55,063 bases of DNA from Roseovarius sp. (GTDB lineage Bacteria; Pseudomonadota; Alphaproteobacteria; Rhodobacterales; Rhodobacteraceae), in NCBI GenBank assembly GCA_026709325.1, contig JAPOTF010000067.1:1-55063 (forward strand), written 5' to 3'. Numbering within the stretch: the stretch's first letter is position 1; each line of letters begins with the position of its first letter. Of the stretch, positions 26,707-34,653 are shown in pieces. The position numbers and the translations under genes are program-made. Under the pieces are notes generated by a model. That model saw nothing but the letters and a program-made list of their open reading frames with translations. It searched no databases and was not told where the DNA came from.

Positions 26707-27695
26707 AATGTCGCTCTCTTCGGTGGAAATCGGCTTCCAGTCCGCAATGTAAACTCCCATATGCGACATCGGAAAAGCGTTGTTGCCACTTTTGTCTTTT
26801 AGTGCCTTCAACCGAAGTTTCGGCAGTGAGATCATTGATGTCGCGGATTCTATATATGACTGGCGCAAATCGCAATCCAAGTTTTATTGGATGCGGCAAT
26901 TCCCGACGATGGATTTATTGCGTGTTTGCAGATCAGTTTGGCTGTTTGTCATTGTCCGGGCGCTTTGGTTGCGCGCGGCTGATGGACCGGCAATGGCATT
27001 TCTCTGGGCTGGCAGGTTTTCCCCATTCGCGTTACGGGTCCGTTTTCTAGCCATTTTCGGGTCGGCGCAGTTTCCTTGACGAATTGGGTCAACACGGCCA
27101 CCTACCCAAGGCATGTTACAGGTGAACCACTCCGTTCGGCGTGGAGCGCGCAACCACGACTTCCCGAGTCAAAGCCCTCAAGTCAACAGCCTTTCCCGGC
27201 AGGCGCTTCACGCATGCCCGGATCGTGAATATGTTCTCGTTTGGCCGGTTCCGTCAGCCATCCACCAGAAGATTTGCGCTCCGTTTGGCAACGCCGCCAT
27301 GGAGCACATGCTCGCGTGTCGCGCCATGACTGTTCCCGATGGCGCGGCACTTGGCGGCATCGGGCCAATATCCGCCTGCGATGCCAGGAGACCGACGCGC
27401 GGATCCGGGCTTGCAGTCGCCGGACAAAGAGGGTTTTCGGGTCAGCGCGATATACGCCGTTTTTGCCGCTGGGGTTGAAACTGGAAATACGATAGCCATG
27501 GTATAAATTAGGGGAATGCAATGATTTGGAAATGATGTGATCGTAGCGCTGGGGTTGCGGTGAAAGGAGGCGTTTTTATCTGTGGCTAAAATTCAAATCC
27601 CATGCTAAGTGTTGACCATCATTATTGAGATGCGATTATCGGGCTGTGTTTACGATAGTCGGTCAACTGCAATAACTGACACGAGGAGTATATTA
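26707..27695. other. 989-bp region between barrel and lipoprotein-sorting genes
   Basis: The two genes are transcribed away from each other across this stretch. Several open frames around 26,780-27,480 have neither ribosome sites nor recognisable families. A frame at 27141-27329 looks faintly protein-like but breaks. I see no RNA gene. GAGGAG at 27682 serves the downstream gene. Confidence 0.4.
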
Positions 27696-28517
27696 ATGCG
27701 TATTGGGCTTCCTTCAGTTGCAATGATCATATCAGGACTTCTGTTTGTGGCGTATTTTACAATGCAGGGACCATTTGGTGCCGCGGTTCTGGCCGAAACA
27801 GCCGAGGAGGCCGGAGTTCGAATAACCACCAAACATCGTGATAGTGAAAGGGGTTTTGTAAATTACGAAGCCAGCCTGACCATGGTGTTGAAAAACAAGC
27901 GGGGACAAAAAAGCAATCGGGAGATGCGCTTTAAAGTGATCGAGGTGGATGGAGAGGGGAACCGAAGCCTGTTTGTTTTTGATCGACCTCAGGATGTCAA
28001 GGGTACGGCCTTCATGGTGCACTCGCACAGAACCAAACCGGACGATCAATGGCTCTATCTGCCCGCGCTCAAGCGCGTCAAGCGCATTAGCTCCGCAAAT
28101 CAGTCGGGATCATTCGTGGGAAGCGAGTTCTCCTATGAGGATTTGGGTTCGCTTGAGGTCGAAAAATACAGGCACAAATACCTGCGTGACGAGAGTTGCG
28201 GCAATACCAGCTGCCATGTTGTCGAAATGACTCCAAAAAACAAAAAATCCGGATATTCCCGACAGCTTATCTGGTTTGACAAAAAGCTTTTTCGGATAAT
28301 GCAGGTGCAGTATTTCGACAAAAAAAATGAACACCTGAAGACAATGGTGCAGGAAAACCACAAAAAATACACTGGCAACCAGTGGAGAGCCAGCAAGGTT
28401 ACAATGCAAAACCATTTGACTGGAAAGAGTACCGTGCTGAATTGGTCGGATTTCAAATTTGGAACCGATCTCGACCTTAAGGACTTCACCAAAAATGCGC
28501 TTAAACGGGTTCGTTAG
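27696..28517 (+). CDS. outer membrane lipoprotein-sorting protein (LolA-like)
   Basis: The 273-residue protein has an N-terminal signal/membrane segment (about residues 7-32) and the LolA-like lipoprotein-sorting fold: NREMRFKVIEVDGEGNRSLFVFDRPQDVKGTAFMVHS, DDQWLYLPALKRVKRISSANQSGSFVGSEFSYEDLG, SRQLIWFDKKLFRIMQVQYFDKK. Such proteins are typically encoded with an RND-type exporter and a DUF1302-type barrel. The barrel gene is 1 kb away on the other strand; no exporter gene is in the window. ATG 27696 has GAGGAG upstream; the frame is open 29 codons further. Confidence 0.83.
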   Translation: MRIGLPSVAMIISGLLFVAYFTMQGPFGAAVLAETAEEAGVRITTKHRDSERGFVNYEASLTMVLKNKRGQKSNREMRFKVIEVDGEGNRSLFVFDRPQDVKGTAFMVHSHRTKPDDQWLYLPALKRVKRISSANQSGSFVGSEFSYEDLGSLEVEKYRHKYLRDESCGNTSCHVVEMTPKNKKSGYSRQLIWFDKKLFRIMQVQYFDKKNEHLKTMVQENHKKYTGNQWRASKVTMQNHLTGKSTVLNWSDFKFGTDLDLKDFTKNALKRVR

Positions 28518-29441
28518 GATTTGGCATAATGCCACACCGGTTTGAGAGTTGGGGAACCTGCGGGAATGCTTCCGTAATTCATGAGCGCGTTTGCGTTGGG
28601 CGATTTGCTCTTGAACATTGAACCGCTCATGAAGTTCTCGGAAAATGCCCAAGCGGCAAATAAATTTGCCCAAAGAGTTCGGTGGTGAACTTGGGGCGGG
28701 CCTCGCCGATACCGGACGCGGGGCAATGTCACTGAGTAACCTGGCCGGGAACCCGTGACGTCGAGGTGCGGGCCATCATCAATGATAAGCGAATGTTCGC
28801 TTTATTTCCGGTATTGCCATGTTGTGAAAACGCATGTTTCAGCCTGTATGTTCAGTGGATGTTCTTTCGGCCGATGAGTGTCCAAAGCCGTCAGGCGGGC
28901 GGATTATGCCGCTTCTCCGCAACCACGAAACCCAGTTTCCCGCCGGGTTTCATTGATGGAATGGGGTTTCAAAGTGCGGTTTCCGGTAAAACCTTTAAGA
29001 GCTTGACCGAAAAGTCATGCCTGCAAACTACATAAGGCATCCAAATCCGCGCATGTTGCCTCATGAGATCAATATATGGCATTACGAGTCAAGCTCTAAG
29101 ATGAAGTGCCTATTCGTAAAAAGAAGCAAATTCACGGCAATTTGCAGTTTCATCCAAATGACTCCAATACATCTGCGCGTACCAGGTGCCAAAGGACCAT
29201 GGCCAAAACGTCTGTGCTCGTCGCGAGGAGGCAGGTGGCGATCCATATCAAACTAAAACGGATCGGAGAACGCATCTTTCATGTGATGCGTTACGGTTTG
29301 CGCCAGATAGATCGGTGGTCCCAATGGAAGTTCATAACCCTCAGTGGCGTGGGAATTTTTCACATGTCCAAGTGACGTCGGTGCAATCTGCAAACACGCG
29401 ATAAATCCGTTGGCGGGAATTGCTTTTTTTAATGCGGGTTA
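28518..29441. other. about 920 bp without a supported gene
   Basis: Open frames here on both strands lack ribosome sites and recognisable families. No tRNA, repeat array or insertion sequence ends were seen. Its right end leads into the promoter/operator of the metal transporter. Confidence 0.4.
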
Positions 29442-29490
29442 TTGACTTTTTGAGAATCATTCGCATATTTGTTTGCGAATCGTTATCAAA
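29442..29490 (+). promoter_or_regulatory. promoter with palindromic Fur-family-like operator upstream of metal importer
   Basis: A -35-like TTGACT (29442-29447) and a -10-like CATATT (29464-29469) are spaced 16 bases. Across them lies a long dyad: TTTGAGAATCATTCGCA (29449-29465) and TGCGAATCGTTATCAAA (29474-29490), with 14 of 17 bases complementary around an 8-base centre. The half-site GATAACGATTC resembles Fur/Mur-type boxes. Position over the -10 fits repression by a metal-sensing Fur-family regulator. The regulator gene is not in the window. Confidence 0.65.
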
Positions 29491-29500
29491 TGCAGTTGCC

Positions 29501-30472
29501 ATGCCCATTACATTTAACCGTCGTGAATTTATCGGATATGCGTTGGTGACGCAGGTGCTCGGACCCGCGTCCGCGAAAGCCGCAACAGTGCCATTGAAAG
29601 CGGTTGCAACGACAGGGATGATTGCAGACGCCATTGGCAGGGTTGGCGGTGGTCTGGTCGAGGTCAAGTCCCTGATGGGGCCGGGCGTGGATCCGCATTC
29701 CTATCGTCAGACGCGCAGCGACATTGTTTCAATGACAAGGGCGGACATGGTGTTCTGGCACGGCCTCAATCTTGAGGCGCAAATGGAAGAGTTCCTTGTC
29801 AGGTTGTCTCGGCGCGGCGGCGTCATTGCCGTTGCCGAGACCTTGCCAGGGGAATTGCTGATCGGCCATCCCGACTATCAGGGGAGATACGATCCGCATG
29901 TCTGGATGGTTCCGGACTTGTGGAAGAATGTAGTGCGCACGGTGGAAGACGCGCTGAAATTGCGGATGCCGGGCCATGCGACCGAAATCGCGGAAAATTC
30001 AAACCTGTATATCGGGGAAATCGATCGCCTGGGAAGCTATGTCAGATCCATCCTTGACACGGTTCCGAAAACAAGGCGGGTGCTGCTGACCGCTCACGAC
30101 GCGTTCGGATATTTTGGCAGGGCCTACGGCTTTGACGTCGTTGGAATACAGGGCATCTCCACCGAGTCCGAAGTTGGCCTGAACAGAATGCGAATGCTGG
30201 TTGAAATGATTGTGGAGCGGGATGTCAAGGCGGTTTTTGTGGAGACCTCGGTATCGGACAGAAACGTTCGCGCATTGATCGAGGGCGCCGCGGCAAGGGG
30301 GCATGAAGTGAAACTGGGCGGTGAACTTTATTCCGACGCCATGGGCAAAAGCGGCACGTATGAAGGTACATACATGGGCATGATCGACCACAACGCGACA
30401 ACGATCGCCGGTTCTCTTGGCGGAGTGGTTCCGCCTCATGGCATGAATGGCATGCTTGCGGCGGCGTTCTAA
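29501..30472 (+). CDS. metal (Mn/Zn) ABC transporter substrate-binding protein, TroA-like
   Basis: The 323-residue cluster A-I binding protein begins MPITFNRREFIGYALVTQVL with an export signal cut near SAKA. The metal ligands of the TroA family are all present at nearly the same numbering: His66 (DPHSY), His133 (DPHVW), His199 (TAHDAFGYF) and Asp279 (YSDAMG). The His3-Asp set is TroA-like and fits Mn2+ or Zn2+. ATG 29501 is chosen because an upstream start would put the operator palindrome inside the gene; no Shine-Dalgarno is evident. First gene of a four-gene importer operon. Confidence 0.9.
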   Translation: MPITFNRREFIGYALVTQVLGPASAKAATVPLKAVATTGMIADAIGRVGGGLVEVKSLMGPGVDPHSYRQTRSDIVSMTRADMVFWHGLNLEAQMEEFLVRLSRRGGVIAVAETLPGELLIGHPDYQGRYDPHVWMVPDLWKNVVRTVEDALKLRMPGHATEIAENSNLYIGEIDRLGSYVRSILDTVPKTRRVLLTAHDAFGYFGRAYGFDVVGIQGISTESEVGLNRMRMLVEMIVERDVKAVFVETSVSDRNVRALIEGAAARGHEVKLGGELYSDAMGKSGTYEGTYMGMIDHNATTIAGSLGGVVPPHGMNGMLAAAF

Positions 30473-30473
30473 A

Positions 30474-31268
30474 ATGGTTTTGGGTGTTGCGACGCGCAAC
30501 GGACGGCATGTGTCGGAGGATGCTTCGGGGCACAGTCCGTTGGCGATAAGGGGATTGACCGTGTCATATGGCGAAAAGCCCGTGGTTTTTTCCATGGACG
30601 CGACATTCGAATCCGGCGCAATGACCGCGATCATCGGCCCCAATGGCGCGGGCAAGTCGACATTGCTTAAAGCGGCGCTGGGAATACTTGCTCCTCTTTC
30701 GGGAAAGGTCACGTGCTTTGGGAAACCGCTTTCCAGGCAGCTTGAAAAGATAGCCTACGTTCCGCAGCGCGCCGGCATCGACTGGGACTTTCCGGCACCG
30801 GTGAGGGACGTTGTGATGATGGGCCTGTACAGAAACCTGGGTCTGATGGGAAGAATTGGAGCGATTCACCATGAAAAAGTGATGAGCTGCCTTGCGCGGG
30901 TTGGAATGGACGGTTTTGCCGACCGTCAGATAGGCAGGCTTTCCGGCGGTCAGCAGCAGCGGGTTTTCATTGCCCGCGCCCTTGCGCAATGCGCCGACCT
31001 TTTTCTTCTGGACGAACCCTTCGCAGGTGTTGACGTCGCCACGGAAAAGGCAATTGTAAAGATATTGAAGGAACTCAGATCAAATGGAAAAACCGTTGTG
31101 GCAGTTCACCACGATCTTTCCACGGTGCCTGAATATTTTGACAATGTGCTGCTAATGAACACCACGCGCATAGCCGAAGGGGCCGCCGGCGAGACGTTTA
31201 CCCAATCAAATTTGCTCAAGGCCTATGGCGGCGCGCTGGCCAGGGTTCAGATTTCCGCGGCGGTGTAA
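30474..31268 (+). CDS. metal ABC transporter ATP-binding protein (TroB/MntB-like)
   Basis: This 264-residue ATPase has Walker A GPNGAGKST (about residues 55-63), Q-loop VPQRAGIDWDFPAPVRDVV typical of manganese/iron/zinc ABC ATPases, signature LSGGQQQR (about 151-158), Walker B LFLLDEPFAGVD and H-loop VHHDL. It starts one base after the binding-protein stop. An N-terminal extension of about 20 residues precedes the ABC domain. Confidence 0.92.
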   Translation: MVLGVATRNGRHVSEDASGHSPLAIRGLTVSYGEKPVVFSMDATFESGAMTAIIGPNGAGKSTLLKAALGILAPLSGKVTCFGKPLSRQLEKIAYVPQRAGIDWDFPAPVRDVVMMGLYRNLGLMGRIGAIHHEKVMSCLARVGMDGFADRQIGRLSGGQQQRVFIARALAQCADLFLLDEPFAGVDVATEKAIVKILKELRSNGKTVVAVHHDLSTVPEYFDNVLLMNTTRIAEGAAGETFTQSNLLKAYGGALARVQISAAV

Positions 31269-31274
31269 AAGGGT

Positions 31275-32474
31275 ATGCTGATTGAGGCGCTGACGCTTCA
31301 ACTTGGCTACAATGCCACACTGGTGGCGGCCGGAGCAGCCTTGCTTGGCATGGCTTGCGGGGCAACCGGCACTTTCCTGTATCTTGGCAATCGCGCTCTG
31401 ATAAGCGATGCCATCAGCCACTCAAGTCTTCCCGGTCTGGCGCTGGCGTTTATTGCAATGGCATGGCTGGGAATGGATGGCAGATCACTGCCCGTCCTTC
31501 TTGTGGGATCGGCATTGTCGGCATTTGCCGGATTGCATGTCATAAACTGGCTTTCCGCGAAAACGCGGCTGGCCGAGGACGCTGCAATTGGCGCTGTGCT
31601 GTCGGTGTTTTTTGGCCTTGGAATTGTTCTTTTAACAGTCATTCAGTCAATGGAGGCAGGTCGTCAGGCGGGATTGGAGGACTTTCTCCTGGGTTCAACC
31701 GCGGGCATGCTTTGGAATGACGCCATAACGATTGCGGTTGGCGGGGCGCTGGTTCTGCTGTTTCTAACGGTGTTTGCAAGGCCAATGGCAATGGTGGCTT
31801 TCGATCCGGAATTTGCGGCCGTTTCCGGAATAGACACCCGGCAAACCGTGATGATCACAATGGGCCTGGCGCTTGGGGTCACTGTTGTCGGCATTAAGGT
31901 GGCAGGATTGATTCTCATTGTGGCGCTTGTGACCATACCTGCGGTGGCGGCCAGATTTTGGACGTCAAGGGTAAGATACATGGTTGTGGTTGCCGGGGCC
32001 ATCGGTGCCGCATGCGGCTATCTCGGTGCCGCGATATCGGCAACGGTACCTGATTTGCCGACGGGCCCGATTATAGTGATGGTGGCGTTTGCCGCTTTTC
32101 TGATTACAATGCTTGTTGCTCCGGGAAGAGGCGTTCTGGCCGTCATTTTAAGACACAGAAGATTTCAAAATCGCGTTCATGTCAGGCAGGGCCTGCTGGC
32201 GCTTGCACAGGGACAACCGATTTACGAGCGCCTGACGATACGTCTGCTGCGAAGACGGGGACTGGTGCGCGCCGACGGGGTGGCCACTGAAAAAGGCAGG
32301 GCAAAAGCGGCCATTGCGCTTCTTGACGAAAGGCGATGGCAGATTCTTCGCTCCGATCCGGCGCATGAGGTTGCCGCCTCGAGCTATAACGGGCTTACTC
32401 CTTTGGAGTCCGTTCTGACCCTGGATCAGATTGCCGAAATCGACAAGGCGCTGCGACTTGAGGCGGTCAAATGA
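31275..32474 (+). CDS. metal ABC transporter permease with C-terminal winged-helix-like domain (TroC-like)
   Basis: Residues 1-285 form an ABC-3 family permease with about eight membrane segments and the family SDAISHSSLPGLALAF motif (about 38-53). Residues about 290-399 form a soluble tail, QGLLALAQGQPIYERLTIRLLRRRGLVRADGVATEKGRAKA, that reads like a winged-helix DNA-binding domain of the DtxR type. Such tails occur on TroC-like permeases. Its stop overlaps the second permease start by 4 bp. Partner permease and ATPase are adjacent. Confidence 0.87.
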   Translation: MLIEALTLQLGYNATLVAAGAALLGMACGATGTFLYLGNRALISDAISHSSLPGLALAFIAMAWLGMDGRSLPVLLVGSALSAFAGLHVINWLSAKTRLAEDAAIGAVLSVFFGLGIVLLTVIQSMEAGRQAGLEDFLLGSTAGMLWNDAITIAVGGALVLLFLTVFARPMAMVAFDPEFAAVSGIDTRQTVMITMGLALGVTVVGIKVAGLILIVALVTIPAVAARFWTSRVRYMVVVAGAIGAACGYLGAAISATVPDLPTGPIIVMVAFAAFLITMLVAPGRGVLAVILRHRRFQNRVHVRQGLLALAQGQPIYERLTIRLLRRRGLVRADGVATEKGRAKAAIALLDERRWQILRSDPAHEVAASSYNGLTPLESVLTLDQIAEIDKALRLEAVK

Positions 32475-33406
32475 ACGGCGCCGAATTTATTTCCCTGTCA
32501 CTGCCACCAATATTGATTGGCTCCTTTGCCGCAATAGCCTGCGCGCTGCCTGGCAATTTTCTCCTTTTGCGGCGACAGGCGCTTATAAGCGACGCCATCA
32601 GCCATGTTGTTTTGCCCGGTATTGTGGTCGCGTTCATTGCAACTGGAACGATATCCACCTGGCCGATAATGGCAGGTGCGGCAATTGCCGCATTCATCTC
32701 CATAGCGCTCATTGACGCCATACGCAGAATGGGTGGGATTGAATCGGGAGCGGCGATGGGTGTCGTGTTCAGCGCAATGTTCGCTTTTGGAGTGCTATTG
32801 CTTGAAATGACGAATACTTCCTCCATCCATCTCGATGTGGAGCACGCGCTCTATGGTAATCTGGAAAGTCTTGTCTGGTTTGAGGGGCAAAGCTGGGCTT
32901 CTCTACTTAGTTTCAAGGCTCTTGCGGGCTTGCCACCGGAACTGCCGAGGATGGCGATCATATTGCTGATTATAGCCTTGCTGACGCGTTTGTTTTGGAG
33001 GCCCTTGAAAATATCCACGTTTGACGACGGTTTTGCCAGAACGCTGGGACTTCCGACCGGCATAATTGGACTGTCCCTGATGGGTGTGGCAACGATTTCA
33101 GCGGTTGGAGCGTTTGACGCGGTTGGATCGATCATCGTAATTTCCATGTTTATCTGCCCGCCATCGGCAGCTCGCATGATGACCAACCGGCTGGAGATGC
33201 AGATTGCCTGGTCGGTGGCGTTCGCGATTATATCGGCAGTACTTGGGTATGTGCTGGCCGGTTATGGCCCTCTTTGGCTGGGATTGGACAATGCGGTAAG
33301 TGCGGCCGGGATGATTGCGACGGTATCCGGACTGATACTCGCAATGACGGCCATTGCCGGTCCCTGCCGCAAGAGAGCCGGAGTTCCCGCCCTTTCATCT
33401 GGATAA
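32471..33406 (+). CDS. metal ABC transporter permease (TroD-like)
   Basis: The 311-residue ABC-3 permease has eight or so membrane segments, the SDAISHVVLPGIVVAF motif (about residues 38-53) and a short soluble tail. Two different permeases, one with a long tail, define the TroABCD/MntABCD type of importer rather than ZnuABC. Translationally coupled to the first permease by an ATGA overlap. It is convergent with the DgoK-like gene. Confidence 0.88.
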   Translation: MNGAEFISLSLPPILIGSFAAIACALPGNFLLLRRQALISDAISHVVLPGIVVAFIATGTISTWPIMAGAAIAAFISIALIDAIRRMGGIESGAAMGVVFSAMFAFGVLLLEMTNTSSIHLDVEHALYGNLESLVWFEGQSWASLLSFKALAGLPPELPRMAIILLIIALLTRLFWRPLKISTFDDGFARTLGLPTGIIGLSLMGVATISAVGAFDAVGSIIVISMFICPPSAARMMTNRLEMQIAWSVAFAIISAVLGYVLAGYGPLWLGLDNAVSAAGMIATVSGLILAMTAIAGPCRKRAGVPALSSG

Positions 33407-33411
33407 AGGAC

Positions 33412-33431
33412 AATTCCGGCTTATGCCGGCA
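33412..33431. terminator. weak shared hairpin between convergent genes
   Basis: The bases TTCCGGCTTATGCCGGCA contain the inverted repeat CCGGC-TTAT-GCCGG between the ends of the TroD-like and DgoK-like genes. The stem is only five pairs and there is no T-run, so this is a tentative bidirectional terminator. Confidence 0.35.
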
Positions 33432-33434
33432 GTT

Positions 33435-34115
33435 TCAATATCCGAGCAGTTCGGCCAGGGCGGCAAGACCTCTGGCTTCGCACAGTTCCGGATCGTGGCT
33501 CATAAAGGGAACGCCCTGAGCGGCCAGGGCGGCGGAATATCCGCCATCTCCCAGCACGGCAACCTGCCGGCCCAGCCAGTATGCTCTTGCGGCCGCGAGT
33601 TCGGCTCCCATGAGATGACCTGTGATCGCCCGATAATTTTGGTTTGTCTGCGCAATGCGAAGATGGGACGCCAGACGTTCCGGCCGGCTGAGAGTTTCGG
33701 AAATCGCGTCAAGGTTCGGATTGTCGGATCCCTCAAGCAAAATCCGGAGACGCAACGTGAGAAAACTCATGCTGCTGACAACTTCATCGGCGCTGATATG
33801 CAGCCAGTGCGTTAGATTTTCGCCTGAAATGCAGATTACACCATCCCAATCCGGGTTTTCTCTCGTGAAGCCGGCGACGCGAAGGCGTGTCCATCCCCCA
33901 ATAAAATCCGGCGGGTTTTCCTGCTTGAACCCTGGAAGACCACCTTGCGCGACATTCAGAACAGGTGAAGGCAGCGGATCGGGAGGGTCACCGCCGATAG
34001 GCGCGCATTTGTACGTTTCGCGCCGGATATTTGAATCGCGCCCGGCATTGACCATCTTTGCTCCATCCATCAGGATTGCGCGGTTTTCGCCAGTTGCGAT
34101 CCATCTGGTCGTCAC
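33435..34115 (-). CDS. divergent, shortened 2-dehydro-3-deoxygalactonokinase (DgoK)-like protein
   Basis: This 226-residue protein aligns by eye with the DgoK family in its second half: GLPGFKQENPPDFIGGWTRLRVAGF, DGVICISGENLTHWLHISADEVVSSMSFLT, and MGAELAAARAYWLGRQVAVLGDGGYSAALAAQGVPF. Family members are usually near 300 residues. Here the first half is collapsed: the N-terminal nucleotide-binding DWGTT motif is replaced by ATGEN and about 70 residues are missing. Kinase activity is therefore doubtful. A GTG start overlaps the upstream gene by 4 bp, so the gene is coupled to the TIGR01244-type phosphatase gene and may be under selection. Confidence 0.65.
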   Translation of the reverse strand: MTTRWIATGENRAILMDGAKMVNAGRDSNIRRETYKCAPIGGDPPDPLPSPVLNVAQGGLPGFKQENPPDFIGGWTRLRVAGFTRENPDWDGVICISGENLTHWLHISADEVVSSMSFLTLRLRILLEGSDNPNLDAISETLSRPERLASHLRIAQTNQNYRAITGHLMGAELAAARAYWLGRQVAVLGDGGYSAALAAQGVPFMSHDPELCEARGLAALAELLGY

Positions 34116-34525
34116 CGCCCGAGTCCACTCAGCAGGTTGGCGACATCATAGCCTGCAGCCGCGGTCCGGCCTATTATCTCGTCATGCGCGAGCTTGCCGG
34201 ACTGATTAACGCTCCAAAGCATTGCGCAACGCGTGCCGCTTCGGCAATAGGCCAATATCGGTTTGGGCAATTCATCCATGGCGGCGGCGAAATCACTCAA
34301 TACTTCCTCTGTAATGATGCCGGATGCAAGCGGAACTGAACGCGATTCCAGCCCTTGCGCCGCTGCGGCCTCTGCAATGTTCCGATATTCGCATTGGCCG
34401 TATTGCTCTCCATCTGGGCGGTTGCACAGAATCGACCTGTATCCCGCCTTTGCAATCTCGCTGACGCTGCCAACGCTGATTTGCGGCGAGACGGCAAAAT
34501 CCCGCGTCAATATACGGATGTCCAT
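34112..34525 (-). CDS. TIGR01244 family (BLH/DUF442) phosphatase-like protein
   Basis: The 137-residue protein matches the TIGR01244 family: SPQISVGSVSEIAKAGYRSILCNRPDGE, a central AAAAAQGLESRSVPLASGIIT, and the Cys-phosphatase loop YCRSGTRCAMLW (about residues 94-105) with the catalytic Cys and Arg. Relatives are fused to metallo-beta-lactamase-type sulfur dioxygenases or stand alone. ATG 34525 has AAGGAACG upstream; the frame extends 47 codons further. It is divergent from the 5-oxoprolinase gene and overlaps the DgoK-like gene. Confidence 0.82.
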   Translation of the reverse strand: MDIRILTRDFAVSPQISVGSVSEIAKAGYRSILCNRPDGEQYGQCEYRNIAEAAAAQGLESRSVPLASGIITEEVLSDFAAAMDELPKPILAYCRSGTRCAMLWSVNQSGKLAHDEIIGRTAAAGYDVANLLSGLGR

Positions 34526-34653
34526 GTTTTGCGTTCCTTTTTCGGGGCCATTCAATCTGGACCAAAACGCGCAATGATTGCAATGCCGGGCATTGACAAT
34601 AATGCAATCAGGGCCAAAAAGTGCCCATGATGCATATTTGAGAAGGCTGAGCG

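Noticed and set aside
27113-27478. Open frames between the barrel and sorting-protein genes
   Set aside because: Arg/Ser-rich, overlapping frames on both strands without ribosome sites. I considered a transposase remnant but could not align any motif.
28110-28673. Minus-strand frame across the end of the lipoprotein-sorting gene
   Set aside because: Mostly antisense to a supported gene; no start signal.
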